The notes: generated by a model from the sequence alone, not told the origin. DNA of 28,500 bases from Halisarca cf. caerulea (GCA_963170055.1 CAUJGJ010000351.1:37501-66000); one strand, 5' to 3'. Shown: positions 9,320 to 19,800, counted from the stretch's first letter. Made by a program: numbers and translations.

Positions 9320-10249
9320 TACAATGAAACCTTGGTAATCCGGCACCTTGATAATCCAACATTCTCTCTAATCTGACCATCTTCTGAGGTACAGTCACCA
9401 TACTTGGATACACTATGAGTACGTACAGTCACCATCTTCTGAGGTACAGTCACCATCTTCTGAGGAACAGTCACCATCTTCTGAGGTACAGTCACCATCT
9501 TCTGAGGAACAGTCACCATCTTCTGAGGTACAGTCACCATCTTCTGAGGTACAGTCACCATCTTCTGAGGTACAGTCACCATCTTATGAGGTACAGTCAT
9601 CATCTTCTGTGGTACAGTCACCATCTTCTGAGGTACAGTCACCATCTTCTGAGGTACAGTCACCATCTTCTGTGGTACAGTCACCATCTTCTGTGGTACA
9701 GTCACCATCTTCTGTGGTACAGTCACCATCTTCTGTGGTACAGTCACCATCTTCTGAGGTACAGTCACCATCTTCTGTGGTACAGTCACCATCTTCTGTG
9801 GTACAGTCACCATCTTCTGTGGTACAGTCACCATCTTCTGTGGTACAGTCACCATCTTCTGAGGTACAGTCACCATCTTCTGAGGTACAGTCACCATCTT
9901 CTGAGGTACAGTCACCATCTTCTGAGGTACAGTCACCATCTTCTGAGGTACAGTCACCATCTTCTGAGGAACAGTCACCATCTTCTGAGGTACAGTCACC
10001 ATCTTCTGAGGAACAGTCACCATCTTCTGAGGAACAGTCACCATCTTCTGAGGTACAGTCACCATCTTCTGTGGTACAGTCACCATCTTCTGTGGTACAG
10101 TCACCATCTTCTGTGGTACAGTCACCATCTTCTGTGGTACAGTCACCATACTAAAGTACAGTGAGGGCCACTTGGTAATCCAGCACTCTCCAAAATCTGA
10201 CATTCTATTTGATGCACAGTGAGTGTCGGATTAAGGATGTTCCACTGTA
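9320..10249 (-). mobile_element. MITE, family C copy 3, expanded by an internal 21-bp array
   Basis: The left flank (TACAATGAAACCTTGGTAAT through TCTCTAATCTGACCATCTT) is the family C right end in reverse. The right flank (CCATACTAAAGTACAGTGAG through GTTCCACTGTA) is the family C left part in reverse. Between them the normal internal ACCATCTTATGAGGTAAGTC sequence has been amplified into the 21-bp array. Confidence 0.82.
9424..10150 (+). repeat. 21-bp minisatellite, 34 full copies without indels
   Basis: The unit is TACAGTCACCATCTTCTGAG plus G. 34 units of exactly 21 bp run from 9424 to 10137, followed by a partial unit. Only three sites vary regularly: GAGG or GTGG, and a T or A at the start of the next unit. 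Unit 8 keeps CTTATGAGG, as in the parent element at 3598-3779. Since 21 is a multiple of 3, both strands stay open for 180-296 codons (MVTVPQK repeats on minus), but there is no sign of a real gene. Confidence 0.97.
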
Positions 10250-10265
10250 CGTATTATAATCCAAC

Positions 10266-10693
10266 TAAAGTGAAACTTGCTTAGTACATGCCTCAAAGAG
10301 GACACAAAATCAGTTTTCATTATCAGAGGTACTTACTATCAGGGTTGGTTTATGTACACGAGGTATACACAGGGACAGAATGAGGAGTACTTACTATCCA
10401 GGAGTACGTACTAAACCAGGTACTTACTATCAGGGTTGGTTTATGTACACGAGGTATACACAGGGACAGAATGAGGAGTACTTACTATCCAGGAGTACGT
10501 ACTAAACCAGGTACTTACTATCAGGGTTGGTTTATGTACACGAGGTATACACAGGGACAGAATGAGGAGTACTTACTATCCAGGAGTACGTTCTAAACCA
10601 GGTACTTACTATAAGGGTTGGTTTATGTGCACGATGTATACACAGGGGCAGAATAAAACCAGGTAAGCAAGGCAAGTAAGAAAGTTCTACTGC
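10266..10693 (+). mobile_element. MITE, family D copy 2, expanded by an internal 91-bp array
   Basis: The left end (TAAAGTGAAACTTGCTTAGT) and right end (AAGTAAGAAAGTTCTACTGC) are worn inverted repeats. Tandem units start at 10330, 10421, 10512 and 10603, period exactly 91. GTACTTACTA occurs near both sides of the interior in the unexpanded copy (7811-7990), so the unit runs from one occurrence to the next. Confidence 0.85.
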
Positions 10694-10718
10694 AATTTTG
10701 TATCTTGCACCTTTTGAG

Positions 10719-10895
10719 TACACAGTGGGACGTTTGTCCAACCACTTTTGTTCCTTAAAACATACATACCCATCAACCAGGTGTTGGATAAATCAGGTTA
10801 GATTGTTTACAGCCTGGTGATAAGTATGTATGGCAGAATGTTGGATAAATGCATTTTTCTCATAAACCGGTGTCGGATAAACGAAATGTGACGTA
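10719..10895 (-). mobile_element. MITE, family J copy 2
   Basis: In reverse it is colinear with 312-497. Reading plus: CAGTGGGACGTTTGTCCAAC, TTTTGTTCCTTAAAAC, CCAGGTGTTGGATAAATCAG, then GGTGTCGGATAAACGAAATG and a final ACGTA. Confidence 0.65.
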
Positions 10896-11057
10896 CTTGC
10901 ACCATAGGTGATTCTGTACATGACGCCAGGCAGGTTTTGTGAATGTGTTTGTACAAGGCTGCCCATAGCATGTATGAATTTGATGTAATTGTTGTATTGC
11001 ATATAGTACGTATTGTGCTTTGTGTCAACTTCTATTTTGTTTTATACTGTGTTTGAA

Positions 11058-11059
<2 letters not shown>

Positions 11060-11090
<31 letters not shown>

Positions 11091-11091
11091 T

Positions 11092-11138
<47 letters not shown>

Positions 11139-11160
11139 TGTGTGTGTCTGTGTGTGTGAG
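11060..11160 (+). repeat. (GT)n microsatellite
   Basis: About 50 TG dinucleotides with TATG, GAG and CTG interruptions, ending in (GA)n at 11158-11166. Confidence 0.95.
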
Positions 11161-12045
11161 AGAGAGCTCGCACATACATGCACACATTCTTCCTTTGTAC
11201 CAAAGATTTAATCTACAGGTTTACCCTTTAAGGCAGTACCTTTAATAAATCTTTTTTCTGATAAAATTCCTAAACTGGTATCTTTCCTGTAGAAAGCACA
11301 ATGTCTATGTATAGGCATACTCACATGCCCACGCAGACACCTTCCTGTGTAAGTATTGCACTTTGTTGCACAGATGTCCTTATTGGCCAACTGTCTAAAA
11401 TTGTGTTTAAATGATGGAAAGTTATTTTAGTGTGTAGTCCATATCTGCCTTGCAATGTGGCCTTTTGTATGGTAGTATTTAATTTCTTATCTCACGTGTG
11501 TTTAAACCCTATTGTAGACAGATTCCAGGGCCATGTTATAGGCAGGTTTACCCATGGTCAGGTACATGTACATATTCAATATCTTATCTGTGATCACAGA
11601 ATCCGTAGACATAGTTTTAGCATATTGCTATAGGCAGTTTGTCCATAGTTGTACATATATGTATGTATGTACTGTATATTCACAGGATTTGTTCATTGTG
11701 GTCTTAGTATAGGTGTAGTGACTACAAAGACATGATCCCTCTTCTTGGGGGTTTCTTGGCTTTCAACTTATGTGGCTTGGTGGATGTGGCCGTTTGGTAC
11801 AGTCAGTCTGTCTGTATTGACCCCTCATGGAGAAAAATGGTGCTCTCTGTAGACAGGTGTACACCAGATAAAGAGATATATTGGTTCATTGCTGAGGTGG
11901 TGTATGTACCACCCTACAATGGCCACTATAGATAGATGGTCTTTAGTTTCATTTTCAATGTAATGTGCTGCAGCAAGGGCTCGCGGATTGTGAACATTTA
12001 TACTGTCTGTCAGTGATGTTTAACATGTCTATACAGATACTCAAC
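11161..12045. other. Stretch without recognised features
   Basis: AT-rich single-copy-like sequence; frames up to 67 codons show no domain. Confidence 0.5.
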
Positions 12046-12210
12046 TACTGTGTAACCTCTCTAAACCGAACACCCTTGGACCAAAGAAAAGTTTTCTTTA
12101 GAGAAGTTTCCAGTTTAGAGAGATTCTATTTGTAAGCAAGGAAAGAGAGCAGGACATGAAAAACACGACCAATTTTAGAGTGGGTTTGGTTTAGAGAGGT
12201 TTCCACTGTA
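12046..12210 (-). mobile_element. MITE, family A copy 4
   Basis: Family A in reverse: CCTTGGACCAAAGAAAAG, then GTTTCCAGTTTAGAGAGATT, then AAAGAGAGCAGGACATGAAA, then GTTTAGAGAGGTTTCCACTG and TA. Confidence 0.8.
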
Positions 12211-12620
12211 TTTTCTCTTCTCAAAATAAATCACAGGCTTTTTCAGGTATGGTACATACATTGTACGTAGAAGAAGCCCGTGATGGATGAAACATGGCTG
12301 TAGTGATTGTTTTGAGGAAAGAATTGTTGAGTGTTGTTATAGACATGTTAGGCAATAGTCCTACAACTGGACAAGTATGCAACCAATATGTCTAACAACT
12401 TTCACATGTTTATTTGCTGTCTGAATAATATGTTGGGGCTGTGACTATTTGTCCGTCACACACAATCCTACTTGTGCAGTGTATGTATCATGACAGCTTC
12501 TCTCTTCCTCTGGATGTATGTACAGTATGTCTCACACGTATACGTAGGGTGTCCTCCAGCTAATGCTAGTTACCTCACAAGACACTATCAGTGAAATAGC
12601 CTAATCTTCACTGTTGACAG
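12211..12620. other. Stretch without recognised features
   Basis: Nothing recognised on either strand. Confidence 0.5.
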
Positions 12621-12774
12621 CAGCTGTGAAACCTCTGTAATCCGCTCACTAATCCAACGATACCAAGGAATTGTTGCTGTGACATGACATAAGAGGTACT
12701 TGATTGATTTAACAGTTTGTAATCTACCATCTTTTTGCTGTCCACCAATCGTCAGATTGCTCAAGTTCTATTGT
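12621..12774 (+). mobile_element. Probable worn MITE
   Basis: The left end CAGCTGTGAAACCTCTGTAA and right end TCAGATTGCTCAAGTTCTAT, then TGTA, resemble the common TACAGTG ends. Pairing is weak and no second copy was matched. Confidence 0.4.
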
Positions 12775-12873
12775 ATATACATGTACTGAGCTGTATGGCA
12801 AGTGGAGCTTGTTTGTTACTGTGTACAATCACCAACTTACAATAGAGAACCAAATATAGTGATAAAGAAACAG

Positions 12874-13030
12874 TGAAGGTGAGAGAGTGTGAGGGTAAAG
12901 GAGTGTGAGGGTAAAGGAGTGAGGGAGAGAGTGTTAGGGGAGGGAGTAAAGGGGAGAGTGAGAGTGAGGGAGTGAGGGGGAGAGTGTGAAGGCAAGAGAG
13001 TGAGGGAAAGTATGAGAGACAAAGAAGTGA
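12874..13030 (+). repeat. Polypurine (GA-rich) tract, about 150 bp
   Basis: Nearly all purine with regular T: GTGAGAGAGTG, GTGAGGGTAAAGGA twice, AGGGGAGAGTGAGAGTGAGG. It could form triplex-type DNA. Confidence 0.85.
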
Positions 13031-13717
13031 ATATCTCTATTGTGATTTCAGTGCAAATCCATTTTGTGATTCCTATAGATTCTGAAGGGAACAAGGCTCT
13101 ATGTTTATACGTGTTTTAATGTGTTTCCATGGTGATGGTTTGCTACTTGTGGAGATGCCACAGTGGCATTGATTAAGTTCAAATGTCAATGTTTGGGGCA
13201 TGTCATTGGTCACATGGCAACTGCCGACCTTGAGATGCTTCTGAGCTGTCATGAGGTCCACTTGTGAATATGTTAATCCTCTTTGACAGGGGATTAGGAA
13301 TGTGTATGCATGTCTGTGCATTTGTGATATGTGTGTGTGTGTTTATATGCATTTATGTGTTGTTGTTGTTGTTGTGCGTGTGTGTTTGTGTTTTGTGTTT
13401 GTGTTGTGGTGTACCTGCAGTATACACTGTGTGTGTTTGTTTGTTTTTGTGTGTTTTGTATCTGTTTATGAGCATGTGTGTGTATGGACGCTATACATTG
13501 TAGTTGTGTGTACATGTTTCGTGAGTGTTGTGTGTATTGCATATGTTACACTGTTTTACATGTTGCACTGATTCAGAAGAAGACATATATAAATACAGAT
13601 GTAGGCCTAAAATACACAGTGCTGAATTCTAACTGTTGCATTACTATAGGCCATGTAGGGTGTTTAGTATGACATGAGATCTGACATTGGTTACTTGAAA
13701 TTCTACACTGTATGTTA
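13031..13717. other. No gene; GT/TTG-rich centre
   Basis: The central part (about 13330-13545) is rich in GTGTTTGTG and GTTGTT. The rest shows no recognised feature. Confidence 0.5.
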
Positions 13718-14003
13718 TACAGTCAAACCTCTCTACAACAACACCATTGGCTCCACTACAACGTGCTGCTGTACAGTCAAACCTCTCTACAACAACACCA
13801 TTGGCTCCACTACAACGTGCTGCTGTACAGTCAAACCTCTCTACAACAACACCATTGATTCCACTACAACGTGCTGCTATAACCAAGTTGTTGTTGTAAC
13901 CAGTACATTTCGTACAAAGACCAGTGACACATTTCCCAAAATGTGTGTTTTTGTAGAGAGGGTGATGTTGTATCAAGTGACTTTGTAAAGAGGCTCGACT
14001 GTA
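13718..14003 (+). mobile_element. MITE, family F, with triplicated 54-bp left end
   Basis: TACAGTCAAACCTCTCTACA starts at 13718, 13772 and 13826. Each unit is 54 bp and nearly identical. The third continues into the element body and the right end (GTAAAGAGGCTCGACTGTA). The core CTACAACAACACCATTGG is answered by GTTGTTGTTGTAAC just downstream. A single left terminus was tandemly amplified. Confidence 0.82.
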
Positions 14004-14190
14004 CAATATGTGTTTTCCATGTGAAGTGTATTCCCATGTCAATTAGAAACCAACTTCGGGAATTTCTGTGGATGTCAATATCCTAGTTCAGTTAATATCG
14101 AATTAATAGCGAATTTGAGGCTTCAGGAGAAGTCCTTGAAGCATGTTATCATTTGCCTCAATCCTGGGTGGGCAGAGAGTGATGTCAGTC

Positions 14191-14284
14191 TATTGTTACC
14201 TCTTCTTTCATCTGTGTTTACTCACTTGCACTTGGAACACTGATTGACTGTTTTGCATGGGTGTATATGGTGTGTGCATGATCT

Positions 14285-14344
<60 letters not shown>

Positions 14345-15110
14345 GGTCTTCATGAGCATGTGTGTTTATTTGCTTCTGATTGTCGATGTGATATGTATTT
14401 GAATGATATGCCCTAAATTGTATGTGTCCTTTTCTAAACGAGTTGCTCTTTAATTATCTGTTTTCTGGAAACAGTCTATAATGTCATTTTATTGTTGCCA
14501 CTACTTTCATCCATGTTTGCTCACTTGTTCTTAGAAATTGATTGACTGTTTTGGGTGTGTATGGGTATGTGTGTGTGTGTGCGCGCGCGCGTGTGTGTGT
14601 GTGTGCGTGTGTGTGTGTATGTCTGTGTCTGCGTCTGTGTTTGTGCAAATGTGTGTTTATTTGTATTTGATTGATGTGAATTTGATATGAATTTGAATGA
14701 TATGCCCTAAATCGTATGTGTCCTTTTCTAAACGAGTTGCTCTTTAATAATCTGTTTTCTGGAAACAGTCTATAATGTCTTTTTATTGTTGCCACTACTT
14801 TCATCCATGTTTGCTCATTTGTTCTTGGAAATTGATTGACTGTTTTGGGTGTGTATGGGTATGTGTATATGTGTGTGTGTGTGTGTGTGTATGTGTGTGA
14901 CTCTCTGTCTCCCTCTCTCTCTCTCCCTCTCCCTATCCCTCTCCCCCCCTCTCTCTCTCTCTCTGTGTGTCTGTGTTTGTGGGCATGTGTGTTTGTTTGC
15001 ATCTGGTTAATGTGATATAAGTTTGAATGATATGCCCTAAATGGCACGTGTCCTTTTCTGCATGAGTTGCTCTTTATCTGTTTTCTGGAGACAGTGTATG
15101 GGGTATTGTA
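14191..15110 (+). repeat. About 295-bp tandem repeat, three copies, each with its own microsatellite
   Basis: Shared blocks TTTCATC(T/C)(G/A)TGTTT, TGATTGACTGTTTTG (14241, 14539, 14833), GATATGCCCTAAAT, GTGTCCTTTTCT and GAGTTGCTCTTTA recur at about 298 and 294 bp. The microsatellite slot differs: (GT)n in copy 1 (14288-14343), GTGCGCGCGC plus (GT)n in copy 2, and (GT)n followed by a CT-rich run (14900-14963) in copy 3. Confidence 0.88.
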
Positions 15111-15718
15111 TGCAATCATATTATGAGAAGTGATCTAATGACTATGATTTGGAATTTGATTTACAGAAAAACCCTTTTTTGTTACTGATAACTGTAATAA
15201 ACATACTTGATAACTCAGCATTGTATTCGTTCCTTATTGATCCGATTAAGTTGTGTCTCATTAGGATTTGCGACCAGTGAGCACTTTAATCGGCTGATAA
15301 GATTTTGGTCTCTGTGTGTTTCTATTTTGCAGTCAGTTTGACGTCTGTTGGTACTTTCCCAGGATTTGTAGCACATGCACGTGTTGGAAATGGAGTCCCT
15401 CTGTTGTGGCTGCATTGCTTGGTGTAAGCTGGAGTGTGAGTCTGTAGCTTTAGTTGTGGTTTTTGCACATATACTTTCCGTGCAGACTAGTAGATGCATG
15501 TGCTCTGCTGTCATTATCGCATTATGCTCAAGTTAGCAGTGTTATCAGTGTGTGGTTACATCCCACTTTACTGCCTCGTTGGTGTATGGGTATAGTCAGG
15601 TGTGTGTGTACTGTTATAGAGGAATATGCAATATATAACTGCTAGAGATGTGACCTTTGTAGACATGAAGTCCTTACACATAAATGAATCACTGATATGT
15701 ACCAGCATACACCGGCCA

Positions 15719-15719
<1 letters not shown>
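15111..15719. other. Stretch without recognised features
   Basis: Single-copy-like. It contains a 99-codon minus-strand frame (15215-15514) without repeats, but no motif is recognised and no exon borders are evident. Confidence 0.45.
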
Positions 15720-15765
<46 letters not shown>

Positions 15766-15791
15766 TTGTGTGTGTGTACATGTTTGCATGT

Positions 15792-15832
<41 letters not shown>

Positions 15833-15890
15833 CGTGTGTGTGTGTGTGTGTTTGTGTTTGTGTGTGTGTGTGTGTTTGTGTTTGTGTGTA
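15720..15890 (+). repeat. (GT)n microsatellite, compound
   Basis: About 85 dinucleotides with TTTG, TACATG and TTCG breaks. Confidence 0.95.
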
Positions 15891-15966
15891 TACTCCCAAA
15901 ATCTGTATGAATAAGGTGTAAAGAAGAAGAAGAATGTGTATATTACATAACATTATAATTGCCACA

Positions 15967-16120
15967 CACAGTAGAACCTCTGATAATAAACCCTCCAGAA
16001 TATGGACAGTATTATAATATAAACTTGTTTGCAAAGAACATAATTTGAAGCCCCAAAACATCCCTTGTTGTAGTTCCAACACATTCCTAATGTTCAAATG
16101 ATAATCCCCTCTGCAATGTA
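15967..16120 (+). mobile_element. E-type MITE remnant
   Basis: It begins CACAGTAGAACCTCTGATAA. CCCCAAAACATCCC and GTAGTTCCAACACATTCCTA match the interior of the element at 6298-6496. The right end is unclear. Confidence 0.5.
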
Positions 16121-16129
16121 CCATGCACA

Positions 16130-16489
16130 GGGCTCCATCCAGTGAGGGGAGGGGGGAAGCTTCCACCCCAACTCTCCAGCTTCCACCCCCCAAAAAATTC
16201 CAACTGTAGTGCAAATTACTACAGAGAAGGCCCTACTTGAGTGTTAAAATCAACCTTGAATGGTCCAAAATGACCTCAGATACCATCTTATATAACCTAA
16301 AAACTCAAATTTTCCCTAGCCTAAGGGGACCATACCCCCAGATCCCCCTAATTATATACCTCTATGATACCACATACATATCTGCACCTCCTTGCATCAT
16401 TGCATGTGTTTTATAGACATCTAGGATTCCACGTACATATACACCTATGGTCTTGTCTCGTATGGCAGATATGCACTGTAATACTAAAG
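16130..16489. other. No gene; G-run/C-run sequence of possible repeat origin
   Basis: GAGGGGAGGGGGGAAGC faces TTCCACCCCCCAAAAAATTC. The phrases ACCATACCCCCAGATCCC and CTAAGGGGACC recall the right side of 17874-18105. It is possibly an old dispersed repeat and is unproven. Confidence 0.35.
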
Positions 16490-16512
16490 CCCCCCCCCCC
16501 CCCCCCCCCCCC
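16490..16512 (+). repeat. Poly-C run, 23 bases
   Basis: Uninterrupted C followed by AAAGTTAAACCTAAATAGA and ACCCTG. A similar C-run with TAAATAAAATCGACC and ACCCTG occurs at 18061-18105. Confidence 0.95.
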
Positions 16513-17498
16513 AAAGTTAAACCTAAATAGAACCCTGATGCAGCTGAGTTTATATTGCACGTGAGGTGTCTGGAGGTTCCATTGTGTAGGTTTGGCCTAA
16601 AATGTATTGAAACTAAGGAATAAATGGATTTGCACCTACAAAAACTACTGGGTGTGTGTTTTTAACAAAAATACATTTAATCTTAAGTTGGTGGCCATTT
16701 TGCTTTTACATCACCCCTACAAATGGACTGCTGTACCGTAGCTCATATTATTGGTCATCTTTGCATGTCTTACTATTAAGGTTTTGATCATTCTTTATCT
16801 GTACTGTACTGACTATAAAGACTTTACCAGTGCTCCCACTTCTTTTGCCATACCACAAAGCTCTGTGGACAAAACCAAATTTAACAATGGTGGTCATGAT
16901 TGCACATCCCTAATCTCCAGATGGAAGAATGCCATACTAATGCCCTCCGCATTCATGCTTTAATGGTTTGCATGTGTGTTTTCAATTTTGGTCTTTTGAG
17001 TATTTATGAAACATTACACATGTTTCAGTCGTGAGGTGAGGTGTGAGTGTTCACATGTACTGAAGCCACCTATCCACCCCTTCTTTCCCACTTTGAACAG
17101 AGACTCTCATCCTGGAAGAGTGTCTGTCTGTTTAGAACACAGCCCACACATTATCCTCATCCCTGCCCACACACGTACTGCTTCATTTTCCATTTTCAGA
17201 TGTGATATGTGCAGTAGCCTGGAAAGGTGCACCTTGAAGTAGAATAAATCTATTGGGGTGACCTCTAATGGGCTTTATGTTTGTTATCACTATGCCATTA
17301 ATGTGCTCCTCCTGCGGCCATGTCCTCTGCTTGAAGACATGAACAAGGATTCAATAACATTCTGTTGGTTGCATGCATCCACGTCCATGTGCGATGGGTC
17401 CATTCATCTAACACAAATTCTTGTGATTCGCGTACAGTTGGACTCCTTTGCACTGTAGCGGGTCACTTTGATGTGAGGGGAACACTTGTATGGCTTTT

Positions 17499-17500
<2 letters not shown>
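16513..17500. other. Stretch without recognised features
   Basis: Nearly 1 kb of single-copy-like sequence; frames up to 78 codons carry no recognised domain or splice-bounded exon. Confidence 0.5.

Positions 17501-17535
<35 letters not shown>
17501..17535 (+). repeat. (GT)n microsatellite
   Basis: About 17 GT dinucleotides, uninterrupted. Confidence 0.95.
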
Positions 17536-17537
<2 letters not shown>

Positions 17538-17683
17538 TGTGCTCGATATGGCTTCCCCAAATGTAGGGAGAGAATGCCACTTGCACGGCTTCTGATGACT
17601 CACACGCAAGTGTCTAGCGCTTGTGTGGGTTCCTTGAGCATGCTTTCCTGTTTTAGAATGTGAGGGGCACACGCCAAACTAGT

Positions 17684-17753
17684 GGGCTGTGCTAGTTCTC
17701 CTTTACTGGAGAGCCATTGCTGTGCTAGTTTCTCCTTTACTGGAGAGCCTTTA
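17684..17753 (+). repeat. Two-copy direct repeat of about 35 bp
   Basis: GCTGTGCTAGTT(T)CTCCTTTACTGGAGAGCC occurs twice in a row. Each copy contains the small palindrome CTCC-TTTACT-GGAG. Confidence 0.85.
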
Positions 17754-17873
17754 TTCAGGTGAGCTCACACAGGCACAAATTCCAGGAGGTGTACTGCAAG
17801 AGATGTACTATGTGCATGTGTGCCTGGCTCAACATATACTCTGCACGCAAGTGTCTTATGTAATACACCATCA

Positions 17874-18105
17874 CAGTTTATCTTGGGGGGGGGGGGTGGA
17901 CCCTGGGTATGGTCCCCCCAAGCAGAAAGGTTCCCCAAATGAAATTATGCAGTCTTCGTGTTAGTAAAGGAACACTGATATAAATTGATCAGAAATCCAA
18001 TTATAAAGGGTATAATTTGAATACACACGCATTCTTGCGGTGCAATGTACAGATGTGAAGCCCCCCCCCCCCCCCTAAATAAAATCGACCCCAGATAAAA
18101 CCCTG
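17874..18105. mobile_element. Possible foldback element bounded by a G-run and a C-run
   Basis: Left CAGTTTATCTTGGGGGG and right CCCCCTAAATAAAATCGACC then CCAGATAAAACCCTG pair loosely as inverted ends. The G-run is 12 bases (17885-17896) and the C-run 15 (18061-18075). The interior has no gene. Confidence 0.4.
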
Positions 18106-18664
18106 ACCATGTACAGATACGCACACATGCAATGGACACCCTTGTAGTGTACAGGATCCCTAGCTCTGCCCTCTGTCACAGGAGTGTGGGCAATCCACGT
18201 TAGCCTTATTATCTTTAATGACCTTAGCACCCCAGCAGTGATTCTTTGCTGTATTGTGCCTCAAACAATACGTTGCATAGGATGCAGGAATGTTGGGATG
18301 TTTCCATCCTGTACCTGTTCCATTACCATTGTGTAAGGGATGCTACTTTCCCCTAGAAACAGGGTGTACTGTTACCTTCATTTTTGCTACTCTACAATTA
18401 GTTCTCATCCATCCATTGTTAGCTTTATTGACCAACTTATGCTAGGCACCTTGTTCCTTCAGCTCAATTGATTGCTGTGTGACAACTTTTTAATTGCACA
18501 TTGTTAACCTCAGCATGCTTGTTTATGAGCAGCCATCAGCTGTGATGACTGGGTTTAATTACAGGCAACTTGGTTCTTGTATGGTGTGTACTGGGGTGTC
18601 TTTGTACAGATGGGGTGTCTTTGTACAGATGTACAGTCACACACTAGTACACAGTATACAGTAC
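18106..18664. other. Stretch without recognised features
   Basis: Only a small tandem duplication of GGGTGTCTTTGTACAGATG at 18593-18631 stands out. Confidence 0.5.
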
Positions 18665-18671
18665 ACACACA

Positions 18672-18705
<34 letters not shown>

Positions 18706-18714
18706 CACACACAC

Positions 18715-18752
<38 letters not shown>
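18665..18752 (+). repeat. (AC)n microsatellite, compound
   Basis: About 42 AC dinucleotides with ATGTAC and AACAC breaks, ending CGCGTAC. Confidence 0.95.
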
Positions 18753-18753
<1 letters not shown>

Positions 18754-18962
18754 GTACTTGCACAAGTACAGTGTGTTTCTCCGTTCTTTGGACATGAAGT
18801 ATACAAGTGTCTGTAGTGTGCCTGACATTTTCAAGTTAGCTGACAGTTATTCAGGATGAGGTTTACAACATGATGCTTGGTTGAGGGTCACTATAGGGCA
18901 TGTATGAAGCATCAGGCCTCAGGGTCCTATCCTAAACTTGCCTTCTCCATACTGATAGTGAA

Positions 18963-19125
18963 TATGGTGAAACCACTCTAAACCGAACCCTCTCTAAACT
19001 GGACGTATTTTTATACCCTGCTTTCTATACTTTCTGTACATATAGAACCTCTAAACTAGAAACCTCTCTAAATCACACTTTTTCTTTGGTGCCTAGTGTG
19101 TTCAATTTGGAGAGGTTACACTGTA
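18963..19125 (+). mobile_element. MITE, family A copy 5
   Basis: GTGAAACCACTCTAAACCGA, then CTTTCTATACTTTCTGTACA, then TTTTCTTTGGTGCC and GGAGAGGTTACACTGTA are in family A order. Confidence 0.8.
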
Positions 19126-19222
19126 GAAGGGTGTAGAAGAACTATTTGAAAATGGTAAAAGGATGTAGGATTGACACAGGACTGTGCAAAAAACTATCAG
19201 AAAGCATCTTCCAAAAACACTT

Positions 19223-19575
19223 GAACAAGGGTAAGTTGTGAAGCGGGCACCAGGCCAAATGGGCAAAGGATGAGACAGACATAGGGCTAGCTATACAAGT
19301 ATAGGGCTATACATACTGTACATACGTGAGGCTAGACGGGTATAGGGCTAGATAGAGTTTAGTTGGACTGAGTGCACACTGTGCAAATAACTACATCCGG
19401 ACGTAGTACATACACATGTTCAGAATGTAGGAATTTGTACAGTGCACTCAGTCCAATTAAATTCTGTCTAACCCTATACCCGTCTAGCCTCATGTACATA
19501 CATATGTATAGCCCTATATCCACCTCGTCCTTTACCTGCCTAACCCTGTGCCTGTTTCACAACTTACCCTTGTTC
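19223..19575. repeat. Long inverted repeat, arms about 165 and 144 bp, loop 44 bases
   Basis: The left arm is 19223-19387 and the right arm 19432-19575. Paired blocks: GAACAAGGGTAAGTTGTGAA, GAGGCTAGACGGGTATAGGG, TTGGACTGAGTGCAC. The left arm has an extra 20-30 bp (TAGGGCTAGCTATACAAG) and an ACAC insertion. Ends do not resemble the TACAGTG MITEs. Confidence 0.88.
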
Positions 19576-19716
19576 CAACTTTGTCTTGTGTCAAAATGTA
19601 TCAATATCACTTCAAAATGCTTCCAACTGTACTTATACTGCTAGTTTTCTGGCGAAAATTGATTTGCACTAATCTATGGTGACCATATTTTTCAGTGTCA
19701 ATCCTATATATGGAAT

Positions 19717-19800
19717 ACTACTGTACTCCACAGTAAGGACACCATTGGACCACAGTGAGCTGTCCTGTATATGGAGGTGTCCTTATTTGGAGGGTTTATA
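19717..19800 (-). mobile_element. E-type MITE fragment
   Basis: In reverse it matches the right half of 23194-23386: GGACACCTCCATATACAGGA, CAGCTCACTGTGGTCC and GGTGTCCTTA. Confidence 0.65.

Noticed and set aside
9424..10150. CRISPR-like array
   Set aside because: Units are contiguous with no spacers, and the DNA is eukaryotic.
9313..10203. 296-codon minus-strand frame of MVTVPQK repeats, and 181-249-codon plus-strand frames in the same place
   Set aside because: The frames are open only because the 21-bp unit has a length divisible by three and lacks stops. Both strands are open equally, changes are not biased to silent sites, and the array is explained by a MITE.
14484..15119. 211-codon minus-strand frame
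   Set aside because: It crosses two GT microsatellites and a duplicated block; composition (TH and RE runs) is that of the repeats.
15215..15514. 99-codon minus-strand frame as a gene
   Set aside because: It is free of repeats, but no motif, splice border or homologue could be recognised; length alone is not enough in 28 kb.
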